Of a stretch of DNA of 64,000 bases, positions 53,656 to 63,700 are shown piece after piece. The stretch covers positions 35,984 through 99,983 of the forward strand of contig CAJQQE010000001.1 in the NCBI GenBank assembly GCA_905480395.1, read 5' to 3'. The stretch's first letter is position 1. Each line of letters begins with the position of its first letter. The notes under the pieces are model-generated. The model had not been told where the DNA came from and did no database searches. It saw only the letters and a list, made by a program, of their open reading frames with translations. The translations under genes and the position numbers were made by a program. The stretch is from an uncultured Phycisphaerales bacterium. GTDB taxonomy: Bacteria; Planctomycetota; Phycisphaerae; Phycisphaerales; SM1A02.

Positions 53656-54939
53656 ATGACTGGCGAGCGGAAACTCCAACGCACCATCGGTCTGCCCGGC
53701 GCCATCGTGCTGGGCCTGGGATCGATGGTGGGAACCGGCGCATTCATTGCGATCGGTCTCGCCGCGGGCATCGTTGATGATTTGGTCTGGATCGCGGTCC
53801 TGATCGGCGGCAGCCTGGCGATGTTGAACGGCCTCTCCTCGGCTCGACTCGCGGCCCGGCATCCGGTGTCGGGTGGAACCTACGAGTACGGGTACCGCGA
53901 ACTTCACCCGAGCATCGGCGTCGGCGCCGGGTGGTTGTTTCTCACCGCGAAAACCGCCAGCGCCGCGACCGCGTCGATGGGCATCGCGGGCTATCTCGCG
54001 GAGTCGTTTGGGGCGACGTCACCTCCGACCTGGTCGCTGGGCCTTCCGATCCTCGCCATGGCCGCGCTCGCGGTCATCGGACTCCGCTGCAGCCTGCTTG
54101 CGACCACGGTGCTGGTCTCGCTCGCGATGGCGGCCCTGCTCGGCTTCATTGCCTGGGGATTCGGGACACCCACGATCGCGACGCCGACGGAAGTCTCACG
54201 ACCGACGCCAAGCTCGATCGATCTCCTCCACGCCGCCGCCCTCGTCTTTGTCGCGTTCACCGGCTACGGCCGAATCGCCACCCTCGGCGAAGAAATTCGC
54301 GATCCCGCCAGATCGATCCCGATGGCGGTGGTGGTCACGGTACTGGTCTCCGCCGCGTTGTATCTCTTGGTCGGGCTGGCCGCGACCAACGTCGTAGGCG
54401 GTGCCGCCTTTGGCGACCTCGCCAAGGCCGCAGACGGGCCGCTCATCGCCATCGCCGAGGCGGGTGGTGGCGGCTGGCTGGTGATCCCCCTCGCCATCGG
54501 CGCCTGCGCCGCGATGGGCGGCGTGCTGCTGAACCTGATTCTCGGTTTGTCGAGGGTCGTCCTGGCGATGGGCCGTCGGCATGATCTTCCGCCCTCGCTC
54601 GCTCGCGTCGGGAACGGCGGGCCGGTCATCGCCATCGTCGTGGTGGCTGCCACCGTGCTGATCGTGGCCACCACCGGTTCGATGCTCACCGCGTGGTCGG
54701 GGAGCGCCGCCGCGGTGCTCGCGTACTACGCCATCACCAATCTCGCGGCGGCCCGAATGTCACTCCGCGATGGTCAACGCGCCGCGGCGACGGCCAGCGG
54801 CCTCGGCGCCCTCGCCTGCATCGTGGTCGCCTGCAGTCTTCCCGCCGCCGCCTGGGGGCCACCGATCATCGCGCTGCTGGCTGGCCTGTGTCTCAGCGTC
54901 CTGTCCCGCGTCTTGCGGCCGGCGTCGCCTTCGGGATGA
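53656..54939 (+). CDS. APC-superfamily amino acid permease
   Basis: A 427-residue integral membrane protein with about 12 hydrophobic segments. The opening LQRTIGLPGAIVLGLGSMVGTGAFIAIGLAAG carries the GSMVGTGxF motif of helix 1 that contacts the substrate backbone, and HPVSGGTYEYGYRELHPSIGVGAGWLFLTAKTAS is the conserved helix 2-3 region. VFVAFTGYGRIATLGEEIRDPARSIPMAVV near 210 is the APC helix 6-7 signature. The substrate is probably an amino acid or amine. The frame is open upstream to 53500 inside the previous gene, but the ATG at 53656 gives a normal N-terminus. It follows the glucosidase by 40 bp. Confidence 0.92.
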   Translation: MTGERKLQRTIGLPGAIVLGLGSMVGTGAFIAIGLAAGIVDDLVWIAVLIGGSLAMLNGLSSARLAARHPVSGGTYEYGYRELHPSIGVGAGWLFLTAKTASAATASMGIAGYLAESFGATSPPTWSLGLPILAMAALAVIGLRCSLLATTVLVSLAMAALLGFIAWGFGTPTIATPTEVSRPTPSSIDLLHAAALVFVAFTGYGRIATLGEEIRDPARSIPMAVVVTVLVSAALYLLVGLAATNVVGGAAFGDLAKAADGPLIAIAEAGGGGWLVIPLAIGACAAMGGVLLNLILGLSRVVLAMGRRHDLPPSLARVGNGGPVIAIVVVAATVLIVATTGSMLTAWSGSAAAVLAYYAITNLAAARMSLRDGQRAAATASGLGALACIVVACSLPAAAWGPPIIALLAGLCLSVLSRVLRPASPSG

Positions 54940-55111
54940 TCGGCTCGCGGATTCCGCATTGGGGGACATCCATGACTGTCGTCTCAGCCCGATTCCGGAG
55001 GCACCGTCGAGCGCGGGGGAATTCTCTTTCGTGGAACGACGCCGACGGATCACCAATTCTGCGATACCGCGGTACCATGCCGCTCCGGCCTGCAGAGGGC
55101 CGGAGTCACCA

Positions 55112-55198
55112 GGTGAGGTGGCGGAGCGGTTGAACGCACCAGTCTTGAAAACTGGCGTGGCCTCCGGGTCACCGTGGGTTCGAATCCCACCCTCACCG
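55112..55198 (+). tRNA. tRNA-Ser (anticodon TGA)
   Basis: An 87-nt class II tRNA. The acceptor stem GGTGAGG/CCTCACC is perfect with discriminator G at 55198. The anticodon stem CCAGT/ACTGG encloses CTTGAAA, giving anticodon TGA at 55146-55148 (reads UCA and related). There is a long variable arm (GTGGCCTCCGGGTCACC region) and T arm GTGGG-TTCGAAT-CCCAC. CCA is not encoded. Confidence 0.97.
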
Positions 55199-55241
55199 TT
55201 GCGACGACGGCGCCGACCGATCTTCGCGAAGACGCACGGAC

Positions 55242-55275
55242 ACCGCCCCGGACGACCAACGTCGTTCGGGGCGGT
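55242..55275 (+). terminator. Hairpin terminator after tRNA-Ser
   Basis: A 15-bp stem starting ACCGCCCCGGACGAC, with one G-U pair and a CAAC loop, begins 43 nt after the tRNA and is followed by a short T-rich tail. Confidence 0.8.
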
Positions 55276-55445
55276 TTCTCGTTGACCCGCGCGAACGGGG
55301 ATTTTCACGCGTCTGAAGCGGCGGCCAGGGAGACTCCGGGGCAGACCTTTATGGGGTGAATGCCCGCCGAGCGAATCGACATTCGAATCGTAGTCTTCTC
55401 TATCAAGACAACGGGCAAAAGCCCACAACAGGAGAAAGAACCACG

Positions 55446-55712
55446 ATGCCGATTGACCCGACAAACCCCAGGATCATTGATGCCATCTGCGACCTCCACG
55501 ATCGCGTTGAAAGGATGGAGCAAGCCTGGCTTCGAGCGTGCCGGCGGAAGCACCTTCTGAGCTATGAGGAGATGGACACGCTGAACTTCATGCCGTATCT
55601 CGGACCTGACGAATCTCTTGCGGTCGCTCTGGCGAGGTGGAAGAAGGACGGCTTGGTGACTGATGCCCAGTGGCAGATTGCCAATCGCAATAGTCCGGTG
55701 CTCGACGCCTGA
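55446..55712 (+). CDS. Small hypothetical protein
   Basis: An 88-residue soluble protein, mostly helical by composition, with charged segments (DLHDRVERMEQAWLRACRRK and EEMDTLNFMPYLGPDESLAVALARWKKDGLVTDAQW). No family is recognised. The ATG at 55446 has AGGAG with about 11-nt spacing, and a strong terminator follows, so a real monocistronic gene is likely. Upstream in-frame codons to 55356 lack support. It sits between tRNA-Ser and the PP2C gene. Confidence 0.7.
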   Translation: MPIDPTNPRIIDAICDLHDRVERMEQAWLRACRRKHLLSYEEMDTLNFMPYLGPDESLAVALARWKKDGLVTDAQWQIANRNSPVLDA

Positions 55713-55741
55713 CAGAACCACCATCAATCATGACCGATCAA

Positions 55742-55771
55742 CAAGGCCCCCAGCTTCGGCTCGGGGCCTTG
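55742..55771 (+). terminator. Hairpin terminator after the small gene
   Basis: A stem CAAGGCCCC/GGGGCCTTG with an inner AGC-TTCG-GCT stem, 29 bp after the stop of the small gene. The tail is CTTCT rather than a T-run. Confidence 0.75.
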
Positions 55772-55935
55772 CTTCTGCACTCGGAGAGTCATTGTTTCGA
55801 TCTTGATCGCGGATCTGCGGTGCGCCATTGGCACCTCGGCTGAGCCTGTCGACCGGCGACTTTCAAACTGACACTGGGGCGAGTTTGGTGCTCCTCGGGT
55901 GAACGCCCCTTCTTCGTCAAGCACCTCGAAAACGT

Positions 55936-57819
55936 TCAATCGAAGCGCAATACGACGATCGTGCAGTCGTCGTCAAGTGGCCGTCCGGCCGCCCATTCAT
56001 TCACGAAATCAAACAAGGCGGCCACCTGCGCTTCGGCAGAACTGGCCCGATGACGAACGGCTTCCGCCAGCAAGCGTTCGAGACCCAGCAGATCACCAGC
56101 GGGATTTCGACATTCCCAGGCCCCGTCACTGGCCAGAAAAAGTACGTCGCCAGATCCCAGTCCATCGATTACCGTCGACCGGTAGGTCGTCGGTTGGATT
56201 CCCAGCGGAATGCCCCCGGCTTCGATCTCTTGGAACGTCGCCTCGCCACGGCGAAGTAAATAGCCCGGATGGCCCGCCGAGGCGACTTCCAGAGACCCTG
56301 CCGCGGTGTCGACGATCGCGGAGAAGAGCACCATAAAGAGGCCGGCCGACGCTTCGTCGCTCAGCCTCCGATTCGCCAGCCCAATCGCGGATGCCAGATC
56401 TGGCTCGCTAAAAATCGACGCTCGCACATAGGCCCGCGCGGTGGCAACGAACAGCGCAGACGGAATTCCATGCCCCGTCGCGTCGCCAAGGCCAACCGCG
56501 ATCCGATGATCTTCAAGCACTCCAAAGTCGAAGTAGTCGCCTCCGGTCTCTTCGCTCGGGATCACCCGGCCCGCGATGCCGACGCCCGCCTCGTGAAGGG
56601 CTTCGGCTGGGAGAAGAGATTCTTGCACGATTCGAGCGGCATCAAGGGAAGCCTGCGTTCGAGCGAGCTCGTCTAGCCTGGGCAACGCCTCGTCGAGTGC
56701 ATTCCCCAGAATGGCCAGTTCGTCATGACCGCGGAGACGAACTCGCGCCGAGCGATCACCCGAAGCGGCATGATCGAGAACCCCGGTAATCCGACGAACC
56801 GGCTGAAGGATCACCTTCCAAGTCCCAAAGAGAACGATGGCAATCGCGGTGACGGCGATCGCAATGACGCCGATCGCACGCCGGAGCACCAGGCCGTTGG
56901 TCGCCTGCGTCATCGCAAGAAGTGATCGTCCTGAAATCAGTACCCAGCCCGTCGACTCAAGCGGCGCGAATGCCACCATGCGGTCGCCGCCTCCGAAGTC
57001 GTTGGAAGCAAGCTTCTCGACGAAGACCTCGCCCTTTGCTGATCGGCGAATGAGGTCGAGCACGGCCAGCGGAGCGTCACCACGCTTCGAGCCGAGGGGG
57101 CGAACTTCCATCTCCCCAACCGAATCGCGTCCCTGAAGTTTCTCGAGCGCGCCTTCACTGGCCGCGATGAGTTCACCGCGGTGATCAACAACGCCCCACT
57201 CCTCGCCACGGAGCCCCGCATTGTTGATGATCTCGGCGATCTTGCTGACCTCGATATCGACCAAGACACCACCGAGGAACTTGCCCTCCGCCATCACCGG
57301 CGTGAGGTACACGAGCAGATCTTCTTTGGTCTCAGTCGCTTCCCAGTCCATTCGTTCCCACATTGAGCGCTCGGTGGCGCGAAGACGCCGGTATCTCGGA
57401 AGCCGCTTAATATCGAATCTCTGATTGAGATCGATTTCCTCAATCCCGCCGGCAGTTCGTTGGGCATAGCCACAGAAGACGCCGAGCTCCTCCGGGCCTG
57501 AAGTTGCCTCCCAAGCGACGCCAAATCCGAAGAGCACGGCGTCCTTCGCGACGATCCCGTGGGCCAGCCCGAATAACTCGTCTCGCGTCCAATCCTTGAC
57601 ATCAGCCACCGAAATCGCGGCGGTATCCGCGACCTGGGCGATCCGGCTGCATTGGCCTTCGAGGATCGATGCCGTATTCCTTGTTGATCGTCTGAGCTGG
57701 TCAGAACCAGCTTCTAAGAGCCGAGAACGGGTATCCATCAGGTCGGCGCGGACGGCCAGCGCCAGCAGCAGTGCGAGCGGAACGATGACCGAGATAGCAA
57801 CCTTGCCGCGGAGCTTCAT
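55936..57819 (-). CDS. Membrane receptor PP2C/SpoIIE-type serine phosphatase with HAMP
   Basis: A sensor-phosphatase of about 627 residues. Span 1 is near residues 5-25 (VAISVIVPLALLLALAV). An extracytoplasmic Cache-like sensor of about 285 residues follows, including VAEGKFLGGVLVDIEVSKI and GWVLISGRSLL. Span 2 is near 313-335, then a HAMP segment (ILQPVRRITGVLDHAASGDRSARV). The phosphatase domain spans about 410-627, with metal-binding Asp motifs GGDYFDFG, GLGDATGHGIPSALF, FLASDGAWE and DDDCTIVVLRF. Such enzymes dephosphorylate anti-sigma-antagonist (STAS) proteins in partner-switching pathways (RsbU-like). The ATG at 57819 begins the first span; the frame runs 35 codons further. The STAS protein at 43011 is a possible but unproven substrate. 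Confidence 0.9.
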   Translation of the reverse strand: MKLRGKVAISVIVPLALLLALAVRADLMDTRSRLLEAGSDQLRRSTRNTASILEGQCSRIAQVADTAAISVADVKDWTRDELFGLAHGIVAKDAVLFGFGVAWEATSGPEELGVFCGYAQRTAGGIEEIDLNQRFDIKRLPRYRRLRATERSMWERMDWEATETKEDLLVYLTPVMAEGKFLGGVLVDIEVSKIAEIINNAGLRGEEWGVVDHRGELIAASEGALEKLQGRDSVGEMEVRPLGSKRGDAPLAVLDLIRRSAKGEVFVEKLASNDFGGGDRMVAFAPLESTGWVLISGRSLLAMTQATNGLVLRRAIGVIAIAVTAIAIVLFGTWKVILQPVRRITGVLDHAASGDRSARVRLRGHDELAILGNALDEALPRLDELARTQASLDAARIVQESLLPAEALHEAGVGIAGRVIPSEETGGDYFDFGVLEDHRIAVGLGDATGHGIPSALFVATARAYVRASIFSEPDLASAIGLANRRLSDEASAGLFMVLFSAIVDTAAGSLEVASAGHPGYLLRRGEATFQEIEAGGIPLGIQPTTYRSTVIDGLGSGDVLFLASDGAWECRNPAGDLLGLERLLAEAVRHRASSAEAQVAALFDFVNEWAAGRPLDDDCTIVVLRFD

Positions 57820-57955
57820 CGGGAAACTGATGAATCCGTTGTGAGATGGACCTCGAAACCCCCGACGCCGGGGAGCACTTGTCTTTCCACAATAACCACC
57901 ACCAACCGGATGGGACGTTTCCAAACCACCCCCCGGTCATCTGGAGTAAATTCGC

Positions 57956-58891
57956 ATGATTCTCAGTGCCATGATCGCTTCCGTTTCCTTGTTGTCGCCA
58001 CCTGCCTGTAGCTCGCAGGGCTGTGACCTCAAGATGTCCGAAACCCTCGCGGGAGCTCGATCCAGCGTCGCCAACGATATCGTCGCCGTCGCCTCTGAGG
58101 CCGGAGACTTCAACACGCTGATCGCTGCCGCCAAGGCCGCAGGACTGGTCGAGGTCCTTCAGAGCAAGGGCCCACTCACCGTCTTTGCCCCAACCGACGC
58201 TGCCTTTGCAAAGCTCCCCGACGGAACTGTCGCGATGCTTCTGAAGCCAGAGAACAAGCAAGCCCTCGCCTCCATCCTCACCTACCACGTCGTGCCCGGA
58301 CGCCTTGAAGCTTCAGACGTCCTGAAGAAGAAGAGCCTCGGCACCGTCAACGGCGAGCGAGCGAAGATCGCGATGAAGGGCGGCAAGCCCACCATTGGCG
58401 GAGCCACGATCGTCGCCACCGACATCGAAGCCTCCAACGGTGTGATCCACGTCATTGACTCCGTCATGATGCCCGAACAGCGAGACATCGTCGAAGTCGC
58501 GACCTCGACGGGTACTTTTAAGACACTCGCCGCCGCCCTCGGCGCCGCCGACCTCGTCAAGACACTGAAGAGCAAGGGTCCATTCACCGTCCTCGCCCCA
58601 AATGACGCGGCATTCGCGAAACTCCCCGCCGGAACCGTCGAGACGCTTCTCCTTCCCGAGAACAAGGACCGACTCAAGGCCGTGCTCCTGGCCCATGTCG
58701 TTCCCGGCCGCGTCTATTCCGACCAGGTCGTCACGCTGAAGATGGCACCAACCGTCGGTGGTTTCAAGGCACCCATCTCCGTCAAGGATGGCAAGGTCAT
58801 GATCGGCGGAGCCACAGTCATCGCCGTGGACATCGAAGCCTCAAATGGCGTCATCCATGTCATCGACACTGTCATTATCCCCGAGGGATGA
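57956..58891 (+). CDS. Exported protein with two fasciclin (FAS1) domains
   Basis: 311 residues: a short N-terminal hydrophobic segment ([16 protein letters not shown]) likely to be a signal peptide, then two FAS1 repeats at about 40-175 and 176-311. Each has the H1 box ([17 protein letters not shown] / [17 protein letters not shown]), a YHV/AHVVPGR segment and the H2 box ending [10 protein letters not shown]. The repeats are very similar, pointing to internal duplication. FAS1 domains mediate adhesion. GGAG stands 9 nt before the ATG. A strong hairpin terminator follows, and the ECF sigma gene comes next. Confidence 0.9.
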   Translation: MILSAMIASVSLLSPPACSSQGCDLKMSETLAGARSSVANDIVAVASEAGDFNTLIAAAKAAGLVEVLQSKGPLTVFAPTDAAFAKLPDGTVAMLLKPENKQALASILTYHVVPGRLEASDVLKKKSLGTVNGERAKIAMKGGKPTIGGATIVATDIEASNGVIHVIDSVMMPEQRDIVEVATSTGTFKTLAAALGAADLVKTLKSKGPFTVLAPNDAAFAKLPAGTVETLLLPENKDRLKAVLLAHVVPGRVYSDQVVTLKMAPTVGGFKAPISVKDGKVMIGGATVIAVDIEASNGVIHVIDTVIIPEG

Positions 58892-58939
58892 GGCAAAGGA
58901 CCGAAAGGTGGTCGCATTGACCGTTTTTCCGACCAACTG

Positions 58940-58972
58940 TGGGAGTCGGACGCTTCAAGCGTCCGGCTCCCA
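58940..58972 (+). terminator. Hairpin terminator after the FAS1 gene
   Basis: A 15-bp stem starting TGGGAGTCGGACGCT with one G-U pair and a TCA loop, 48 bp after the FAS1 stop. There is no T-run. Confidence 0.75.
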
Positions 58973-59042
58973 GTGTCCTCCGGCTACACTTCGTTCTCGC
59001 CCGACGCGAAGAACCGCGCGGGCCTACGGAGCCGAAGCAATC

Positions 59043-59621
59043 GTGGAAGAAGTAACGCCAATCCTGGAACGTGTGGGCCGGAATGAACCGGGTGCCGTCG
59101 ACGAGATGATGAGTCGATTCGGAGGCCTCGTATGGTCGCTGGCTCGCCGATCGTGTCCAACCGCCGCAGAGGCTGAGGATGCCGTCCAGGAGATCTTCAT
59201 TGAGATCTGGAAGACCGCGGCACGATTCGATTCGACGATCGCTGGCGAAGCCACGTTTGTCGCCATGATCACCCGCCGCCGGCTCATCGATCGGACTCGA
59301 CGTCGGACCCGCCGACCAGAACCGGTTGCCCTGAATGAGTCTTCCCCAGCACCAGAACGATCGAATGATCATCTGGAAGTCGCCGAGGAAGCCGGTATCG
59401 CCTCGGAGGCCTTCGAAAGGCTCCGACCAGAACAACAGCAAGTATTAAGTCTCGCTATTCATCACGGACGGTCGCATGAGCAGATCGCTGCCACTACCGG
59501 TATGCCGCTCGGAACCGTCAAGACCCATGCCCGTCGAGGGCTGATCAGGCTACGACAATTGCTCGAATCCAATGGATTCGGGAGACAAGAAACAGTCGGC
59601 GCCTTAGGAGGTGCACTATGA
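59043..59621 (+). CDS. ECF-type RNA polymerase sigma factor (second)
   Basis: 192 residues from a GTG start with GGAG about 12 nt ahead; an in-frame extension upstream runs through the terminator and was rejected. Region 2: AVDEMMSRFGGLVWSLARRSC, AEDAVQEIFIEIWKTAARFDS and FVAMITRRRLIDRTRRR. Region 4: LRPEQQQVLSLAIHHGRSHEQIAATTGMPLGTVKTHARRGLIRLRQLL with a clear helix-turn-helix. The sequence AEDAVQEIFIEIWKTAARFD is close to that of the ECF factor at 15908. The stop overlaps the anti-sigma start (ATGA), so stoichiometric synthesis is likely. Confidence 0.94.
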   Translation: MEEVTPILERVGRNEPGAVDEMMSRFGGLVWSLARRSCPTAAEAEDAVQEIFIEIWKTAARFDSTIAGEATFVAMITRRRLIDRTRRRTRRPEPVALNESSPAPERSNDHLEVAEEAGIASEAFERLRPEQQQVLSLAIHHGRSHEQIAATTGMPLGTVKTHARRGLIRLRQLLESNGFGRQETVGALGGAL

Positions 59622-60499
59622 CCCACGATCAAGACCAATCTCGCGGAGATGAGATGAACGAACATCTCGAACTCCCCCCCGAAGAACTCTTCGACCTTCT
59701 CTCCGATCGAGCCTTGTTCGGGCTCGACGAGGAAGAGTCCGAGCGTCTCGAAGAACTCCTTTCCACGCACGCGTGGGTTCGCGGGGACTGTATGGATGAT
59801 GCTGTCGCTCAGATGGCTGTCGCCTTCGATAGCGCTGCCGACGCCGACTCGATGCCGTCTCAGGTCGCCGATCGAGTTAGCCAAGCGGTTCACGCGGAGA
59901 TTGCCGCGGATGCCATCCCAGCCCCTGATATCGCCGGAAGCATTTCGCCTTCCACTGATTCGACGCCCGCTGGAACCTTGGGCTGGCTCGGCTGGGTCGC
60001 GGCCGCTGCCGCCATCGCAGTGGCAGTCGTCGCATGGCAACCATTGACGCCAACGATTCAGAACAGTTCGCAGCTCGTCTCGTGGGTCGATCAGCACCCC
60101 GACGCCGTTCGCTGGGATTGGGCCCCGGGCCTTGTGGATCCAGCCGAAGGTGTCACCGGCTACGTGACGTTCAGCCCGGATTCCCAGGAAGGCTACATGC
60201 TCATCAAGGGGCTCGAGCCCAACGATCCTCGCATCCAGCAGTATCAACTCTGGATCTGGGACCAGGATCGTGAGCCGGATCCCTCGAACCCCCAACCCCT
60301 CGCCGAGAATGTCCATCCCGTTGACGGTGGTGTGTTCGACGTGAATGACAAGGGCGAAGTGGTTATTCCAATCAAGCTTCCCTTGCGAGTCGATCAACCA
60401 TATCTATTCGCGGTCACGGTCGAACGACCCGGTGGCGTCGTGAAGAGCGATAAGGGCTCCGTGCCAATCATCGCGGGCCCGCCCGCCGCGGACGCCTGA
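59618..60499 (+). CDS. Anti-sigma factor, RskA-like
   Basis: A 293-residue single-span membrane protein. The N-terminal helical domain (PPEELFDLLSDRALFGLDEEESERLEELL, residues 19-47) is the sigma-binding type of RskA anti-sigma factors. One span lies near 120-140 (LGWLGWVAAAAAIAVAVVAW). The C-terminal extracytoplasmic domain contains VTGYVTFSPDSQEGYMLIKGLEPNDPRIQQYQLWIWDQDR, the RskA pattern. Translation is coupled to the upstream sigma gene. Release by regulated proteolysis through a site-2 protease such as the RseP homologue in this window is possible (inference). A strong terminator follows. Confidence 0.9.
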   Translation: MTHDQDQSRGDEMNEHLELPPEELFDLLSDRALFGLDEEESERLEELLSTHAWVRGDCMDDAVAQMAVAFDSAADADSMPSQVADRVSQAVHAEIAADAIPAPDIAGSISPSTDSTPAGTLGWLGWVAAAAAIAVAVVAWQPLTPTIQNSSQLVSWVDQHPDAVRWDWAPGLVDPAEGVTGYVTFSPDSQEGYMLIKGLEPNDPRIQQYQLWIWDQDREPDPSNPQPLAENVHPVDGGVFDVNDKGEVVIPIKLPLRVDQPYLFAVTVERPGGVVKSDKGSVPIIAGPPAADA

Positions 60500-60529
60500 C
60501 TCACCGCCGATCCGCATCCTTGAGACTCC

Positions 60530-60574
60530 AGCTCGGTAGCATCCGTATTCCTGCGGATCTACCGAGCTTTTTTT
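60530..60574 (+). terminator. Rho-independent terminator after the anti-sigma gene
   Basis: Outer stem AGCTCGGTAG/CTACCGAGCT and inner stem ATCCG/CGGAT, followed by six T. It ends the sigma/anti-sigma transcript. Confidence 0.93.
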
Positions 60575-60713
60575 CGGCAATCCAGTGACGCGGGAGACCT
60601 CTCGACCGCAGGATCAGCCCCGGCCATTGGGATCGCCGGAGTCCGACTCCCTGATCACTCCCCGTCCCCCCGCCGATGCCCGGCCCCGACTCACCCGCCC
60701 CTCGGAGAAGCAC

Positions 60714-63700
60714 ATGTTCAGTACGAAGCCGATCGCCGCCTTACTTGCCGGCGGAGCGACCACCGCCCTCGTCATCGCGATGCCCTCAATCGGCGGGACG
60801 GTTCCAGCCACCATTCCCGCATCAACGTCGACCGCACATCCCGTCGCGACCACCGTCGAGACCGAGGGCGGCGCCTCGATGTACCGATTCCCCGACATCT
60901 CCAAAGACGAAATCGTCTTCGTCTATGCCAACGATCTCTGGAGGGTTCCAGTCGAAGGCGGAACCGCACTCCCGCTCGCCTCACCCGACGGCGTCGAGAC
61001 GATCCCCCGCTTCTCGCCCGACGGCAGCGAGGTCGCCTTCGTCGGCAACTATGACGGCAACCGAGATCTCTACGTCGTCCCGACGAAGGGCGGCATGCCC
61101 CGAAGAGTCACGCATCATCCGACCGGAGAACGACTCAGCGACTGGACCGCCGATGGCGACCTGCTCTTTAGCGCCCGCGGTATGGGTGGCGTGCCGCGCG
61201 CCGAACGAATTTATCGAGTCGATGCGCAGGGTGGTCTGCCTGAATCGCTCCCGATGCCCTACGGCGCGAATGCCGCGATCGACCAGACCGGTACCTGGGT
61301 CGCCTACACGCCCAACCAGCGTGACGGCCGGACCTGGAAGCGTTACCGAGGCGGGATGGCCAGCGACATCTGGCTGGTGAACCTCAAGACTGGCGAGTCA
61401 AGACAGGTCACGGATTGGGAGGGAACCGACACCATGCCCATGTGGCACGGGGACGACCTCTACTACCTCTCGGACGCCGGCGACGAACATCGCCTGAACC
61501 TCTGGCGATACGACGTCGGCAACGACGATCACGAACAAATGACCTCGTTCGCCAACTACGACATCAAATGGCCTTCGATTGGCCCCGATGATGAAGGCCC
61601 CGCCCGATTCGTCTTCCAGAACGGTGCCGATCTCTACGTCCACAACGCGCGTGATCGCACCACGGATCGGGTCGAGATCGAAGTTCCGGGCGCGACTGCA
61701 AGCCTCCGACCCAGCATGATCGATGCCTCTGACTTTATGCAAGGCGCCTCGATCTCGCCTTCGGGCAAGCGTGTCGCCGCCGGCGCCCGGGGCGATCTCT
61801 GGACGTTGCCCGCAAAGAACGGGAGCCCTCGGAACCTCAGTCGAACCTCCGGGTCGGCCGAACGAAGTCCGAGTTGGAGCCCCGATGGCAAATGGATCGC
61901 CTACTTCTCCGATGAACCAGGTGAGTACGAACTCTTCATCCGGCAAAGCGACGGCCAGGGCGAACCTCGCCGACTGACCGACGACATGGGCCCGTTCAAG
62001 AACGCCACGTGGTGGGCGCCGGACTCCTCCTACCTGATCTATGCCGACAAGACTGGCGATGCTCATCGAATCGACATCGAAAGCGGCGAGCGAACCACCA
62101 TTGCACACAGTGATCGCGGCGTCTTCCCCGAGCCGAGTTTTAGTCCCGACGGTCGTTGGATGACGTGGTCTGCGACCACCGGCGACAGCATGATGCCCCG
62201 AATTCACCTGCACGATTTCGATTCGGGCGAGACGCAGGCTGTCACCAGCGGCATGTTCAACGACGATTCCCCCGTGTTCGACCGCGAGGGTGACTGGCTC
62301 TACTTCACCAGCGATCGACGCTTCTCCCCAAGTTACTCCTCCCTCGACGGCACCTGGATCTACGACGACAGCGGCGTGCTGGTGGCCGTCCCCCTTCGCG
62401 ATGACGTCAAGAGCCCTTGGCTCGCCGAAAGCGACGAGGAAGAATGGGCCGACGACGAGGACGAGGAATCTACGGACGACGATGGCGACGACGATGAGGG
62501 TGACAACGGCGATGATGATGCCGAGCCCGCCGCCAACGACCCCGTCTCGGGAACTTGGGAGTGCACCGCTTCGATTCCCCAGATGGGTGACATCCCGATG
62601 ACCGTCAGCCTCATCCTCAATGCCGATGATCTGGTCACCGGGAGTGTGTCCACCGCGATCTTTAGCGGAGAACTCGTCGGGTCCTTTGATCCCGATTCCA
62701 TGATGCTCGACCTGATGATGACCATCGAAGACGGCCCCAACGTCACTTTGGAACTGAAGATCGACGGGGAGCGGATCAGCGGCAAGGGACAACCCGATGA
62801 TGGCGGCGCCGGTGCCGAGATCAGTGGCACTCGAACCTCCACTCCGGACGGTAACGACGAGGGCGACGATCAAGACGACGACCAGAAGACCAAAAAGGCC
62901 GACATTGATCCAGTCGAGATCGACCTTGAAGGCTTCGAGTCACGTGGAATGCAGTTGCCCGTCCAACCCGGCGCCTTCGGCAACCTGCGAGTCAACGACA
63001 AGAATCATCTGATGTACGTCCGCCGCGGCAAGAACGGTGGAATCAAAGTCTTCGACATGAGCGATCGGAACCCCAGCGAGCAGTCCGCCGGTTCCGGCCG
63101 CAACTTCCAGATCACGCCAGATGGCAAGAAGATGCTGGTCATGTCCGGAGGCGGCGGCACGATCCGCAAGGCCGGCCCCGGCGACGGCGGCGACCGCATC
63201 GTGACCAAGCCAATGCTGGTCTCGGTCGACCCTCGATCAGAATGGCGACAACTCGTCACTGATGCTTGGCGAATCCAACGCGACCATTTCTACGATCCCG
63301 AGATGCACGGTGTTGATTGGAATGCCGTGCTCGAGACCTACCTCCCGCTGGTCGATCAAGCGGCAACTCGAGAAGACGTGAGCTACATCATCGGCGAGAT
63401 GATCTCGGAGCTGAACGTCGGCCATGCCTACTACTATGGCGGCGACGTAGAGTCGCAGCCGTCCATGAACGTCGGCATGCTCGGCGTCGAATGGGAAGCA
63501 GCCCCCGCCGAGGGTGACCGCCCCGACGGATATCGAATCTCTCGGGTCCTTGGCGGCGGCGACTGGGACGTAGATGCTCGAAGTCCGCTGCAAGAGCCGG
63601 GCATTGAACTCGGCGAGGACGACGTGGTGATTGCGGTCAACGGCGTGCCGATGCGACTCGACCACGACCCGTGGGCCCCGTTCGTCGGCACCGCGGGAAG

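Noticed and set aside
58845..59042. In-frame extension of the second ECF sigma factor
   Set aside because: It runs through the FAS1 gene end and a strong hairpin terminator; the GTG at 59043 gives the normal sigma start.
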